Shown piece by piece: positions 45,089 through 54,623 of a DNA stretch of 64,000 nucleotides. Numbering within the stretch: position 1 is the first letter of the stretch; each line of letters opens with the position of its first letter. The stretch comes from Labilibaculum antarcticum (GTDB lineage: Bacteria > Bacteroidota > Bacteroidia > Bacteroidales > Marinifilaceae): positions 1-64,000 of the forward strand of contig NZ_AP018042.1 in assembly GCF_002356295.1 (NCBI RefSeq). The letters are read 5' to 3'. A program made the translations under genes and the position numbers. The notes under the pieces were generated by a model. It worked only from the letters and a program-made list of their open reading frames with translations. It made no database searches and was not told the origin of the DNA.

Positions 45089-46633
45089 TTATTTCCGACT
45101 GCTTGTTTCGTTTTTAATTTTTTGAAGTTTAGCATCCAATTTCACTACCAATTTCGGATTAGACTCAGCAAGATTGTTCAGTTCTTTCGGATCATCCTCT
45201 AAATTGTACAATTGAGCCTTGGTACTTAAGCCAGATTCAATATTTTTCTCCGTTTTAATCCAACCACCAGCATTCTTTGTAGCTTGAATGTATTTCCATT
45301 TTCCTTCACGAATGGATAAAGTATATGCTTCTTCAACTAATTCGGCTCTCCCTTTGTTATCAGTACCCAAGTAAGTTTCCAACTGATTGAAACTATCCGG
45401 AGCCTCTCCATCTTGCAATTCATGATTTACTAAAGATGCAATAGATGCATAAAGGTCAACATGACCAACTAAAGCATTGCTAGTTTGTCCGCCTTTAATT
45501 TTATTTGGCCAGTAAGCGATGGTTGGCACACGGGTTCCTGCTTCGTAAGCAGAATATTTACCACCACGGTAAATTCCCCCAGGCTTATGATCGCCTAGCA
45601 ATTCCATAGCTTTATCGTCGTAACCATCGTTTATCACAGGGCCATTATCCGATGAGAAAACAATTAGAGTATTGTCTAGAAGGCCTTTGGACTTTAAATA
45701 ATCAACCAATTGTCCGGTGATGTAATCCATTTGAACAATGGCATCACCACGAACACCCATCGTACTTTTTCCAGCAAAACGAAGAGCAGGCAAACGGGGA
45801 ACATGAATATCAAGAAAAGCAAAATATAGGAAAAATGGAGTTTCCTGATTCTCATCAATAAAGCTTCTCGCCTTTGAAAGCATTTGGAAAGGAATGGTCT
45901 CATCTTTCCAGCGGGCAGCATTTCCTCCTGTCATGTATCCAATTCGGCTTATTCCGTTTACAATGGTATTTGAATGTTGCTTATCGGCACCGTAACGCAA
46001 TAAATCCGGATTTTTGGTTCCTGTAGGATCTGTTCCTACCATTCCATCGTAACTGACTGTTATCGGATCGTTTTGATCCAAGCCAAGAACCTTATGATTT
46101 TCAAGTAATACACAGGGAACACGGTCTCCCGTTGCCGGGATTAGGTAAGAATAATCGAAACCAATCTCCAGTGGGCCTGGTTTCACATCTCCATTCCAAT
46201 CCACATTTCCATTGCCTAATCCCAAATGCCATTTTCCAATTACAGCAGTCTTATAACCTTCCTGTTGTAACATAGATGGCAATGTTGGTGTTCCTGGCTC
46301 AATCAGTAAAGGTGCATCACCTTGTAAAACAGCTGCATTTTTACGGAATGCATAACTCCCCGTCAACAAAGAGTAACGCGAAGGCGTACAAGTAGCCGCC
46401 GAACAATGTGCATCGGTAAATAGGATGCCGTTTTGCGCTAATTTATCCACATTAGGGGTTTGCACTCCAGTAGCTCCGGTACACGATAAATCTCCGTATC
46501 CTAAATCATCAACGTAAATTACGACGATGTTTGGTTTGCTGTTCTCCTTCTTTTCCACTGCGCCAGCAACAGCACTCATACTCAGGATTGCTGCAACAGT
46601 AAATGATGAAAATAGTTTTTGCTTCCAGTTCAT
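45089..46633 (-). CDS. Sulfatase (S1 family, formylglycine-dependent)
   Basis: The 514-residue exported protein is a type I sulfatase. The metal-binding YVDDLGYGDLSCTG is at 40-53, and the maturation motif is C82-T-P-S-R (SAATCTPSRYSLLTG), whose Cys becomes formylglycine. WHLGLG, FSSDNGP and GGKYSAYEAGTRVP are further active-site segments. It would remove sulfate from algal galactan pieces in the periplasm. Its ATG shares one base with the stop of the DUF5060 gene (TAATG), so the two are translationally coupled. Confidence 0.95.
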   Translation of the reverse strand: MNWKQKLFSSFTVAAILSMSAVAGAVEKKENSKPNIVVIYVDDLGYGDLSCTGATGVQTPNVDKLAQNGILFTDAHCSAATCTPSRYSLLTGSYAFRKNAAVLQGDAPLLIEPGTPTLPSMLQQEGYKTAVIGKWHLGLGNGNVDWNGDVKPGPLEIGFDYSYLIPATGDRVPCVLLENHKVLGLDQNDPITVSYDGMVGTDPTGTKNPDLLRYGADKQHSNTIVNGISRIGYMTGGNAARWKDETIPFQMLSKARSFIDENQETPFFLYFAFLDIHVPRLPALRFAGKSTMGVRGDAIVQMDYITGQLVDYLKSKGLLDNTLIVFSSDNGPVINDGYDDKAMELLGDHKPGGIYRGGKYSAYEAGTRVPTIAYWPNKIKGGQTSNALVGHVDLYASIASLVNHELQDGEAPDSFNQLETYLGTDNKGRAELVEEAYTLSIREGKWKYIQATKNAGGWIKTEKNIESGLSTKAQLYNLEDDPKELNNLAESNPKLVVKLDAKLQKIKNETSSRK

Positions 46634-48264
46634 TATTTATTTTTATTAGTAGGTTTGATAATTAGAACAGCATCAGCTTTATTGTACCAAGGCGATTCAA
46701 AGTCTTGTTTTTTATTCACATTCAATAATTCGCTGTACTCTCCGCTAAGTGTATTCATCCACTGAAGTGATATCGATTCATTCTCTTTGAACAGAAATTC
46801 TCCTCGAAATTTGTAGGTATCCTTGGGCACATAAAACAGATAGGTGTCATCACTTTTTAAGCAATAGCCTGCCTGGTTGTGCCAAGGTGTTGGTTTGAAC
46901 TTGCTGAAATCGAATTTTGAAAACAGACTGGTCATGTATTTAAAATACTCAAACTTTGGCTTGATAAAACCCTCCTCTTGTTCGTAAGGATTATAAACCA
47001 CCACATTCCAGCTTGCTGCCTGCCAATAATAGGTAGAATAAACTCCGGCAAAAACACATTGATAATTTCTTTTCAAACATGTTTCGGCATTCACATAACT
47101 ACCCGTAAACACCTCGTAAGGCGACTCCTCGTAGCCTCCGTGCTCAATATTAAAAACAGGTTTATCTGAGTATTTGTTGTAATCATCCAACATGTTGGTG
47201 TAAAGAGAATACGTCCAATCCTGTCGGGATATAAAGTCAACCGATTCGGCATGACGCTTGCAAAAGCCATAATCATGAACCGTAACCAATCGATTAAATG
47301 AATTGTTCTCCCGCAATCTCTTTATACGCTCCAATATATAAGCATCATCAGCACGACCATAATACAAAGCTTCTTTCGATACATCCCACATTACATTTGG
47401 AAAGGCTCCGTATCGTTTCACCACATAATCGTAATACATGTTATCAGCATCAGAATTCATTTCAGGCCAGGCAACCAACTTGTTCCACACATAAATCATT
47501 AAATGAGAAACAATGTTTTTATCATGCATCAATGCAATAGTACGGTCCAGTTTCTTAAAAAACTCAACATTTAAACTTGAATAATCAGGATTCTCATTGT
47601 TTCCCAGAAAAGGAAAAATATCTTTCGGTGCTCCATATTCATGTTCCGGATGCTCCTTTAGTTCGTCGTCTTTTTTCCAACTAACATCGTAAGAAAAAAC
47701 ATTCATAACTACCTGATTGAATCCATTTTCGTGCAACAAATTTAAAAGGTGATCGGTTTTAGGCAAAGCTTCTTGGTTATGATAATCCAAAGCATACAAC
47801 CAATCGCACTCAAAAGCAGTTAGGAAATACGATTCCCCATTTTCGTAAAAGAAGTTTCTTGGTTTTTCAGGATTCAAGACAATTCCACCTTTGTGTTCGT
47901 TACTTGTTTCATTGCTGACAACAAGCTTTCCCTTTTTGCCATTCAGAGTTTTAATTTCTGAGCGAGTTTCGTAGGTCCAAACTCCGGCTACCGATGCCGA
48001 AAAACGAACCACCCAATTTCCAGCTCCATTATAAAAACCGGGAACAATTTGCACTTTACCATTCGGATCGGTAAACTGAGCAACAAAATCAATAACAAAA
48101 GGATTTTGATTTTTCACATCGGCTTTAAAAGCGATATCAACTACTTCCCATTTTTTTATGGTGTTATTTTTTTTTGAATGTTTTACCGTTTTTATTTCAG
48201 CCTGAAGCGAATTAAAATAAATTAATCCCAACAGCACAAATACAAATTGTTTAATAGTAGACAT
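46633..48264 (-). CDS. DUF5060-domain putative glycoside hydrolase
   Basis: From ATG 48264 the product of 543 residues has a signal peptide (FVFVLLGLIYFNSLQAE), an N-terminal DUF5060 beta-sandwich (about 25-120; KWEVVDIAFKADV, GAGNWVVRFSASVAGVWTYE) and a TIM-barrel domain. The barrel has ENGESYFLTAFECDWL, GFNQVVMNVFSYD and NVMWDVSKEA (possible acid/base Glu), and VFNIEHGGYEE (possible nucleophile Glu). Such proteins are frequent in marine polysaccharide loci; the substrate is not established. It is coupled to the downstream sulfatase gene by a one-base overlap. The earlier ATG at 48306 is less likely. Confidence 0.88.
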   Translation of the reverse strand: MSTIKQFVFVLLGLIYFNSLQAEIKTVKHSKKNNTIKKWEVVDIAFKADVKNQNPFVIDFVAQFTDPNGKVQIVPGFYNGAGNWVVRFSASVAGVWTYETRSEIKTLNGKKGKLVVSNETSNEHKGGIVLNPEKPRNFFYENGESYFLTAFECDWLYALDYHNQEALPKTDHLLNLLHENGFNQVVMNVFSYDVSWKKDDELKEHPEHEYGAPKDIFPFLGNNENPDYSSLNVEFFKKLDRTIALMHDKNIVSHLMIYVWNKLVAWPEMNSDADNMYYDYVVKRYGAFPNVMWDVSKEALYYGRADDAYILERIKRLRENNSFNRLVTVHDYGFCKRHAESVDFISRQDWTYSLYTNMLDDYNKYSDKPVFNIEHGGYEESPYEVFTGSYVNAETCLKRNYQCVFAGVYSTYYWQAASWNVVVYNPYEQEEGFIKPKFEYFKYMTSLFSKFDFSKFKPTPWHNQAGYCLKSDDTYLFYVPKDTYKFRGEFLFKENESISLQWMNTLSGEYSELLNVNKKQDFESPWYNKADAVLIIKPTNKNK

Positions 48265-48526
48265 AGAAATTGTGTAATCGGTTAATATGTTATCAAAATT
48301 ACTCAAGCTACAACTGTCATTATGGGATAGAATCGTATGAAAAAAGGGGGCATTTAAAAGCTCTCGAAATCGTCTTTCACCATTACCTTAACTTACTGAC
48401 TGTTAAAACAAATATCAATTCATGAATTTGCAGTTCAATAAATACAGTTTGACCCTCTCCTTTTTAATTAAAAAGTGCGAAATTGCGCTTCGTATTTTCC
48501 AATCGAAATAAAATTAATTTATCAAC

Positions 48527-49615
48527 ATGAAGTATTTCTTAGCTCTGGTTCTCTCCATTTCACTTTTTGTTTCCTGCAACAATCTTCCAAAACAAATTAC
48601 TATTAAGCCAACTTCCGAGGCATTAAATTATATGGGACGAACCGTATGGGCTATCGATTCATCGGTGGCAGAATTATGCTGGTCGGGAGCTTCTGTTTCC
48701 CTAAACTTCGAAGGAGAAAATCTAAAAGCAACGCTTAAGAATAGCGAGCGTGACAATTACTACAATGTAATTATTGACGGTGTGGCAGACACAATTTTGC
48801 ACATCGACACTCTAAGAAAGGAATATGTTTTAGCCAAAAACCTACAGAAAGGAAAACACAACATTCAACTATTTAGAAGAACCGAATGGACCTTTGGTAA
48901 AACTCAATTTTATGGATTTAAGATAGAAGGCAATGCAAAATTGCTTCCTGCAGATTCAAAAAAGAAACGAAGCATTGAATTTTATGGCAATTCAATAACT
49001 GCTGGTCACGGAGTCGACGATCCAACAGATCAAGATCGTTGGGACAGCATCTACTCAAACAATTACCACACCTACGCTTCAGTTGCAGCACGACATTTTG
49101 ATGCTCAGTATTCATGTATTGCGAGAGGTGGGATTGGAATCATGGTGAGTTGGTTCAACCAAATTATGCCCGAATTATATTATCGTCACGATCCAACAGA
49201 TAGTAATTCCAAGTGGGATTTTAAATCAAATCCTGTTGATGTGGTCGTTGTTAACTTGTTTCAAAACGATTCATGGATTGTAAATTACCAAGAACATGAA
49301 GAATACAAAAGAAGATTTACCAACAACACACCAGACAAAAAATACATTATTAAAGCATACGCCAATTTCATAAGCAAAATTAGAGGACATTATCCAAATG
49401 CTAATATTGTTTGTATGCTAGGCAATATGGATGTAACTCAAGAAGGTTCTCTGTGGCCTGAATATGTAGAAGAAGCCATTACAACTTTAAAGGATGATAA
49501 AATATCAAGCTTTTTTATGCCGTACAAAAATAGCGAAGGCCATCCTAAAATAGCAGATCAAAAACTTATGGGCGAAGCACTAATTCAACACATAGAAGAA
49601 ACTATTGGTTGGTAA
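48527..49615 (+). CDS. SGNH-hydrolase lipoprotein with CE2-type N-terminal domain
   Basis: The 362-residue protein is a lipoprotein (LALVLSISLFVSC, anchored Cys17). The N-terminal domain of about 115 residues is a beta-sandwich as in carbohydrate esterase family 2. The catalytic domain starts with the block I motif IEFYGNSITAGHG (Ser nucleophile in GNSIT), has a block III-like VNLFQND, and ends with EGHPKIADQ containing the catalytic His. It probably removes acetyl or other ester groups from polysaccharide. It is the only plus-strand gene inside the locus. Confidence 0.88.
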   Translation: MKYFLALVLSISLFVSCNNLPKQITIKPTSEALNYMGRTVWAIDSSVAELCWSGASVSLNFEGENLKATLKNSERDNYYNVIIDGVADTILHIDTLRKEYVLAKNLQKGKHNIQLFRRTEWTFGKTQFYGFKIEGNAKLLPADSKKKRSIEFYGNSITAGHGVDDPTDQDRWDSIYSNNYHTYASVAARHFDAQYSCIARGGIGIMVSWFNQIMPELYYRHDPTDSNSKWDFKSNPVDVVVVNLFQNDSWIVNYQEHEEYKRRFTNNTPDKKYIIKAYANFISKIRGHYPNANIVCMLGNMDVTQEGSLWPEYVEEAITTLKDDKISSFFMPYKNSEGHPKIADQKLMGEALIQHIEETIGW

Positions 49616-49632
49616 AAAAACCTTATAAATAA

Positions 49633-49660
49633 AACCCCACGCAGTCGACTGCGTGGGGTT
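49633..49660. terminator. 28-bp perfect palindrome between convergent genes
   Basis: AACCCCACGCAG (49633-49644), TCGA, CTGCGTGGGGTT (49649-49660) form a perfect palindrome. It lies 17 bases after the esterase stop and 47 before the stop of the convergent GH86 gene, so it probably ends both transcripts. T tracts are weak. Confidence 0.75.
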
Positions 49661-49706
49661 CTCACTTCAGACTCGCCAAAACAAGCCTTTAACTAACCAA
49701 CTAAAT

Positions 49707-51839
49707 CTAATTAACAATTACTTTTTGGGTATAAACATCATTTTCACCTGTTAATCTCATAATGTACATCCCTTTACTGGTTGGCATATCAGAAATATGA
49801 ATTTCCGATTGTCCTCTGTTTATATTTTCTGATTTAACCACTTTCCCGTTCATTGAAACCAATTCGATAGTTTCAAAAGTATTTTCTGCCATCAACACCT
49901 TCATCCATCCTTCTGTTACTAAAGTTGGATACACCGTAATGCCATATTCTTTTGCATCTGTAATGCCTACAGCCAATCTGTTATCGTGCAAATTCACCTG
50001 CAAAATTACCGAGCTAACCCGACCATCGGAATCAGGAAACTGAATGGATACCTCATTATCCGCTTTTAAATATTCAATCGGCACCGGAATCTCAATCATT
50101 CCAAAGAAATCATCGCGGTTGGCCTGATCGTATCCTGCCCAATTGGTTGGAACCGTTACATTGTTGCCGTTTACTTTAATGCTTGGCGTTTTGGAACGGT
50201 TGTGCTTTCGGCCAATGGACATACGTAAACTTGCTGTTCCTCCATTTTCACCTGCATCAACATCATTAAAATGAAATTTAAGAGCTCCAGAAATTGATTT
50301 CAAGTGTTCACTTGTATAGTATTTTGTTGTATGAATTGCATTATCGAATACAATATTTTTAGAAAATGTATATTCTATCACCACTGTCTCGTCTGCATTT
50401 AGTTTGAGACTGCTTGGCGCTGTATTTTGAGTTTTATCGGAATAAAGCGGATCTTGATTGTCCCAAATCTTTAAACTTTTAATTCGCACACTCGATAAAT
50501 CATTTAGTTCTTCAAAAGTTGCCAAATCAACAGTAGCATCCTTCTCATCCAGATTACTTAGAGCCAAATACATTTTATCTTCATTCACAAATGCCTGAGT
50601 TTGAATATCCGGATTGTTCGAACCAACAAAAACCCTTTTTCCTCTTACATCCTGCCACAACTCAAAAAAGTGCACACGTGGTGTAAAAACCCACTCTGTA
50701 GTGCTCGACAAGGGAACCCCTAAATTTTTAGGACGCCAAAGTACCGATCCATAAGGTTGATAATTGTTGGCCTTAGTTATGTGCCAGGTTGCTTTCGATC
50801 CAATAAAAGGAATTGCAATCATCATATTATTTTCCCGATCCAACAGGTTGAATAAGATGTGATTTATGGATTTTATCGACTGTACGCTTTTCACATCGCT
50901 ATAAGCATCACCATAGCCTTTTTCAATGCCTCCAAACTCAGTAATGGCATGAGGTTTTACAACACCCCATTTTGCAAAGCTATAGGTCTCAATTAAATCT
51001 AAAATTGCTTCGGAATTGGAACCTGATCGTTTTGAATCTGCTCCGGCAACATTAATTCCATCGTATAAGTGAGTTGCAAAAGCATCCATATGCTCACCTG
51101 CAACATCCATAAACATCTTCATGCGTGTGTCCCAGTGACCAAAATCCCACAACTCAACAGAAGGCCATGCACTCGAATAGCCAATCACGCTTACTTTTTC
51201 CAATCCTGCTGTTTCATCAAATTTCTTTCCAATCGCACCAAACCATTCTGCCATACGAACTCTCATCTTCTGATCATCGGGTTGCTCAGCACTAAAATCG
51301 GCATCGCCCGCATGCACAAAAGGTTCATTCATAGGCTCAAACCACAATGGTCGATCCTCATCAGTAAAAAAATACTTGAAGTATTGTGCAGACCAGTCTG
51401 CTGCTTTATCTGCATCCACGCTCCAACGTGCTACGTTGGCCGGATGTTCCGTAATAATCTGCCTATTTGAATGACGCCACCAGTTAGATTGTGATTGGGT
51501 ATAGGCTATTTGACCATTTCCTTGACTTATAATAGAAGCTTCGTCTTCAGGATAAACTCCAACCACTCCACTTGCTTTATTTTTGGCCACAGAAAATGGT
51601 CCCCAAAAACAACGACCAAAACCAGCATTTAACTCTCCGGTATACTGCTCATATTCAGCATCAGAAATATCTTTATCGCCCCAAGTGGTATGCGAATTAA
51701 AATATTTGGCTCTATCCAATTCTGAGACATCGCCAAGATAACGTTGCATGGATGGATCCACCGTAATTTTATTTTGAGCATTTGAACCATTACAAGCAAA
51801 TACGATTAAGAGAGTACAAAGAGTATAAATTTTATTCAT
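49707..51839 (-). CDS. Secreted GH86 beta-agarase/beta-porphyranase with T9SS tail
   Basis: The 710-residue protein has a signal peptide (LCTLLIVFACNGSNAQ). A TIM-barrel of GH86 type carries WFEPMNEPFVHAGD with acid/base Glu172, and HAITEFGGIEKG with nucleophile Glu301. Beta-sandwich domains follow (about 390-620). The final 75 residues (ITVYPTLVTEGWMKV, IELVSMNGKVV, GMYIMRLTGENDVYTQKVIV) are a type IX secretion sorting domain. It is thus exported to the surface or medium to cut agar or porphyran internally. A decayed piece of this gene is found at 54.4-54.54 kb. Confidence 0.93.
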   Translation of the reverse strand: MNKIYTLCTLLIVFACNGSNAQNKITVDPSMQRYLGDVSELDRAKYFNSHTTWGDKDISDAEYEQYTGELNAGFGRCFWGPFSVAKNKASGVVGVYPEDEASIISQGNGQIAYTQSQSNWWRHSNRQIITEHPANVARWSVDADKAADWSAQYFKYFFTDEDRPLWFEPMNEPFVHAGDADFSAEQPDDQKMRVRMAEWFGAIGKKFDETAGLEKVSVIGYSSAWPSVELWDFGHWDTRMKMFMDVAGEHMDAFATHLYDGINVAGADSKRSGSNSEAILDLIETYSFAKWGVVKPHAITEFGGIEKGYGDAYSDVKSVQSIKSINHILFNLLDRENNMMIAIPFIGSKATWHITKANNYQPYGSVLWRPKNLGVPLSSTTEWVFTPRVHFFELWQDVRGKRVFVGSNNPDIQTQAFVNEDKMYLALSNLDEKDATVDLATFEELNDLSSVRIKSLKIWDNQDPLYSDKTQNTAPSSLKLNADETVVIEYTFSKNIVFDNAIHTTKYYTSEHLKSISGALKFHFNDVDAGENGGTASLRMSIGRKHNRSKTPSIKVNGNNVTVPTNWAGYDQANRDDFFGMIEIPVPIEYLKADNEVSIQFPDSDGRVSSVILQVNLHDNRLAVGITDAKEYGITVYPTLVTEGWMKVLMAENTFETIELVSMNGKVVKSENINRGQSEIHISDMPTSKGMYIMRLTGENDVYTQKVIVN

Positions 51840-52078
51840 AGAAATTATTTAAATCGTTTTCGATTCTACAAAGAGGTGAAAAACAGAGCACAAATCAGGA
51901 AAAAAAATCAAAGTAATTACAGGGGGATTTTCTTAGCCAATTCGCTTAAAGATTTAAAGAGCCAAGCCTTTTGTAAAAAAAGCAATTGCTTCTTAAATAC
52001 TAAGAAGCAATTGCCATACAATAAAGATATTCACTTACGAATAAACTCGTTTTTAAAATCTTTTAAAAACTCCATTCA

Positions 52079-53902
52079 CTATTTCTTATTTCTATAAAAT
52101 TCCTGAAGAGTGTAAAAAGCTTTTTTTCGATTGCCGGTTTCCGAAATTAAACCTTTTCGATTCCAACCATCCTGATAAGGAATCAACATTCTTCGAGGAG
52201 AACGAAAGTCAGCAAGAATCCATGGTGTTATTCCACTCAATTGGGGTATTTTATCGAGGGTAGGCAATGTTTCCTTGTAAAGTAATTCTTGGAATTCTTC
52301 ACTCCAACGTGTCAGGCTATCTGCATGAAAACCTTGTAAAGCACCTGCTCCAAACTCTGATATGATAATTGGCTTATCCAAATCGACTTCCCAACGAATA
52401 TTTTTAATGTTATCAACCTCACCACCATACCAACCGTAATATTGGTTAAAACTTAAAACATCAACGACTTCGGCAAATTTATCCTCAACAATCATCGTAT
52501 TTTGTTCCCCTTTTTTTCCATGATCTTCTAATGCTGCACTAATTAATCGTGTATTATCAATAGAGCGCGCAGTTTTTGCAAGATTCGATAAAAAGACAAA
52601 ACGAGCATCGGTTTGTGGAGTTTCGTTGGCCATAGACCAAATTATTACAGAAGCTCGATTTTTATCTCGACTAATAACTTCCTTTAATTGATTTTCGGCA
52701 TTTGCATATGTTTCCAGATTCTCCCATTGAATGGTCCAATAAACAGGATTCTCCTCCCATACTAATATTCCCATTTTATCCGCTAGGCGAAGCATGTTCT
52801 CGTTGTGTGGATAATGAGCCAAACGAACAAAATTACAGCCTAATTCTTTAGTCCAATTCAGAAGCATTTGTGCATCTTCCATTGAATGAGCTCGACCTCC
52901 ACGCATTACATTTTCTTCGTGCATGCAAATTCCTTTCAAGAAAACAACTTCTCCATTCAAGAGAATATCAGAACCTTTGGTTGCAATAGTTCTAAAACCT
53001 ATTTCATCGCTAAGCTGGTCATCTTCAGTGCTAAACTCAACATGATATAGTTTAGGCGATTTATCACTCCAAAACTTCAATTTCTTTACTGGAAACTGAA
53101 ACTTTAGGTATCCATTTTCATCAGTTGTAAATGATTTCTCAATCTTCAATTCGGGAATACTTACATTCACTTTAGAATTTGATTTTCCAGCACCATCCAG
53201 CTGAAAATATCCAGTCATTATTCCAGCATTATCCTTAGCCAGTTGTAAACTATAATCCTGAATAAAAGTTTTATTCAATTCGTAAATCGTAACATCACGT
53301 GTTATTCCACCATAATTCCACCAATCGGTATTTAAAGTTGGAACTTCGTCTGCTGCACGTTTATTGTCGACCCTTACAATCACAAAATTATCTTTCTGTT
53401 TTACCAGATGACTCATCTCAAAATTAAAAGGAGTAAATCCACCTTTATGCATCCCTAATTTCTTGCCATTTACATATACATCAGCACGATAATTAACAGC
53501 TCCAAAATGTAAAAAGTAACGTTTTTCAGGATTGTAATCGGGTAAATCGAATGATTTTTTGTACCACAAGGAACCTTCGTAATAAAAGAGTTTTTCTTTT
53601 TGAGAATTCCAGTCACCAGGCACTAATAAAGTAGGTGCTAAATCAAAATTATATTCAACCAATTCCATCTTATCCTTTGGCTTTTTGTTCAAGTAAAAAG
53701 CTCCCGCTCCTGGATTTTCCGAATCATCATGAGGTTTCCTCCGATAATTGTAATATCCGGTTTCATACACATCAACAATATAATGCCACTTCCCATTTAA
53801 ACTAATTCCTTCCCTTGAAAAGTTATTGTGTATCAATGGCTCATTCGCGTTAGCTACAATACTAAATAACAAAAAGCTAAAGCTTAATATTTGTTTTATC
53901 AT
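52079..53902 (-). CDS. GH2 beta-galactosidase-like glycosidase
   Basis: The 607-residue exported enzyme has a signal peptide ending VANAN, an N-terminal sugar-binding jelly roll (about 30-205), an immunoglobulin-like domain (about 210-305) and a TIM barrel. GICMHEENVMRGGRAHS is typical of GH2. Acid/base Glu427 is in SMANETP and nucleophile Glu516 in IISEFGAGA. Substrate may be galactosides or glucuronides; in this locus galactose from agar or porphyran oligosaccharides is likely. Its last residues (GNRKKAFYTLQEFYRNKK) are repeated at the head of the neighbouring mosaic pseudogene. Confidence 0.92.
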   Translation of the reverse strand: MIKQILSFSFLLFSIVANANEPLIHNNFSREGISLNGKWHYIVDVYETGYYNYRRKPHDDSENPGAGAFYLNKKPKDKMELVEYNFDLAPTLLVPGDWNSQKEKLFYYEGSLWYKKSFDLPDYNPEKRYFLHFGAVNYRADVYVNGKKLGMHKGGFTPFNFEMSHLVKQKDNFVIVRVDNKRAADEVPTLNTDWWNYGGITRDVTIYELNKTFIQDYSLQLAKDNAGIMTGYFQLDGAGKSNSKVNVSIPELKIEKSFTTDENGYLKFQFPVKKLKFWSDKSPKLYHVEFSTEDDQLSDEIGFRTIATKGSDILLNGEVVFLKGICMHEENVMRGGRAHSMEDAQMLLNWTKELGCNFVRLAHYPHNENMLRLADKMGILVWEENPVYWTIQWENLETYANAENQLKEVISRDKNRASVIIWSMANETPQTDARFVFLSNLAKTARSIDNTRLISAALEDHGKKGEQNTMIVEDKFAEVVDVLSFNQYYGWYGGEVDNIKNIRWEVDLDKPIIISEFGAGALQGFHADSLTRWSEEFQELLYKETLPTLDKIPQLSGITPWILADFRSPRRMLIPYQDGWNRKGLISETGNRKKAFYTLQEFYRNKK

Positions 53903-53942
53903 TCTTCGATTTATTTATTAATATGAAGTTATATCTACCCTA

Positions 53943-54395
53943 TTATTTCTGATTTTTAGAGTACAGTTTGTATACCTCAGAACCAGCACTTAAAAATGCA
54001 CCGCTTCCATACACTTCCGACTTATCGGCCCAAGCTTTACCGGGTGCCGCGCCTACTGGTTGTACGTAGCCTAACATTCCATCTTTAGTAATGTAACTGC
54101 ACATTGCCTTCCATCCTTTAGTAACAGCGGGCTCGTAGGTTTCACGATCTAAAATTCCATTATTAATGCCCCACGCCAAACCAAAAACATAAAAAGAAGA
54201 ACCACTGGTTTCTGGAGTGGGATAAAATTCCTGACCGAGTAAACTCATGGCCCAATGCCCTTCGGGAGTTTGTATTTTAACAAGTTTTTTAGCCATTTTT
54301 TTATAGATGCCTAAAAAATATTTGTACTCCTTTGTTTTCTTTCTATAAAATTCTTGAAGGGTATAAAAAGCTTTTTTCCGATTCCATCCTGCCAC
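53943..54395 (-). pseudogene. Chimeric pseudogene: GH2 tail fused to GH105 tail
   Basis: A 150-codon frame begins WNRKKAFYTLQEFYRKK, the C-terminal end of the adjacent GH2, and switches to TKEYKYFLGIYKKMAKKL, the C-terminal part of the GH105 enzyme, then runs to the GH105 end (GSGAFLSAGSEVYKLYSKNQK). It lacks the GH105 catalytic Asp region and has no signal peptide, so it should be inactive. The GH105 portion is about 90 percent identical by eye to the intact gene at 56.1 kb. Immediately upstream is a GH86 fragment, making a three-part scar. Confidence 0.85.
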
Positions 54396-54545
54396 AACTT
54401 ATTAAAGGACACACTTGGTGCAAGACCCCATTCTGTGATCCTCGACAACGAAACGCCCATATTTTTATGGACGCCAAAGTACTCAGCCGTAAGCTTGATG
54501 ATCGTTACGTTCAGAATAGCAATAGTGACCGAATGTTGGCTATAT
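54396..54545 (-). pseudogene. Decayed GH86 internal fragment
   Basis: The stretch aligns by eye with 50660-50790 of the GH86 gene in the same orientation; shared words include CTCGACAA, ATTTTT and GGACGCCAAAGTAC. Frameshifts and stops prevent translation. It directly abuts the GH2-tail part of the chimeric pseudogene. Confidence 0.75.
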
Positions 54546-54623
54546 TTCTGTCAAGTTACATCACTTTATTTTACCGTTAAATAGGCTGTTGTTTTATATA
54601 TATTATTGTGTGGATTTATTATA

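Noticed and set aside
54332-54584. Plus-strand frames over the GH86 fragment and scar
   Set aside because: The minus-strand matches to GH86, GH2 and GH105 explain the sequence.
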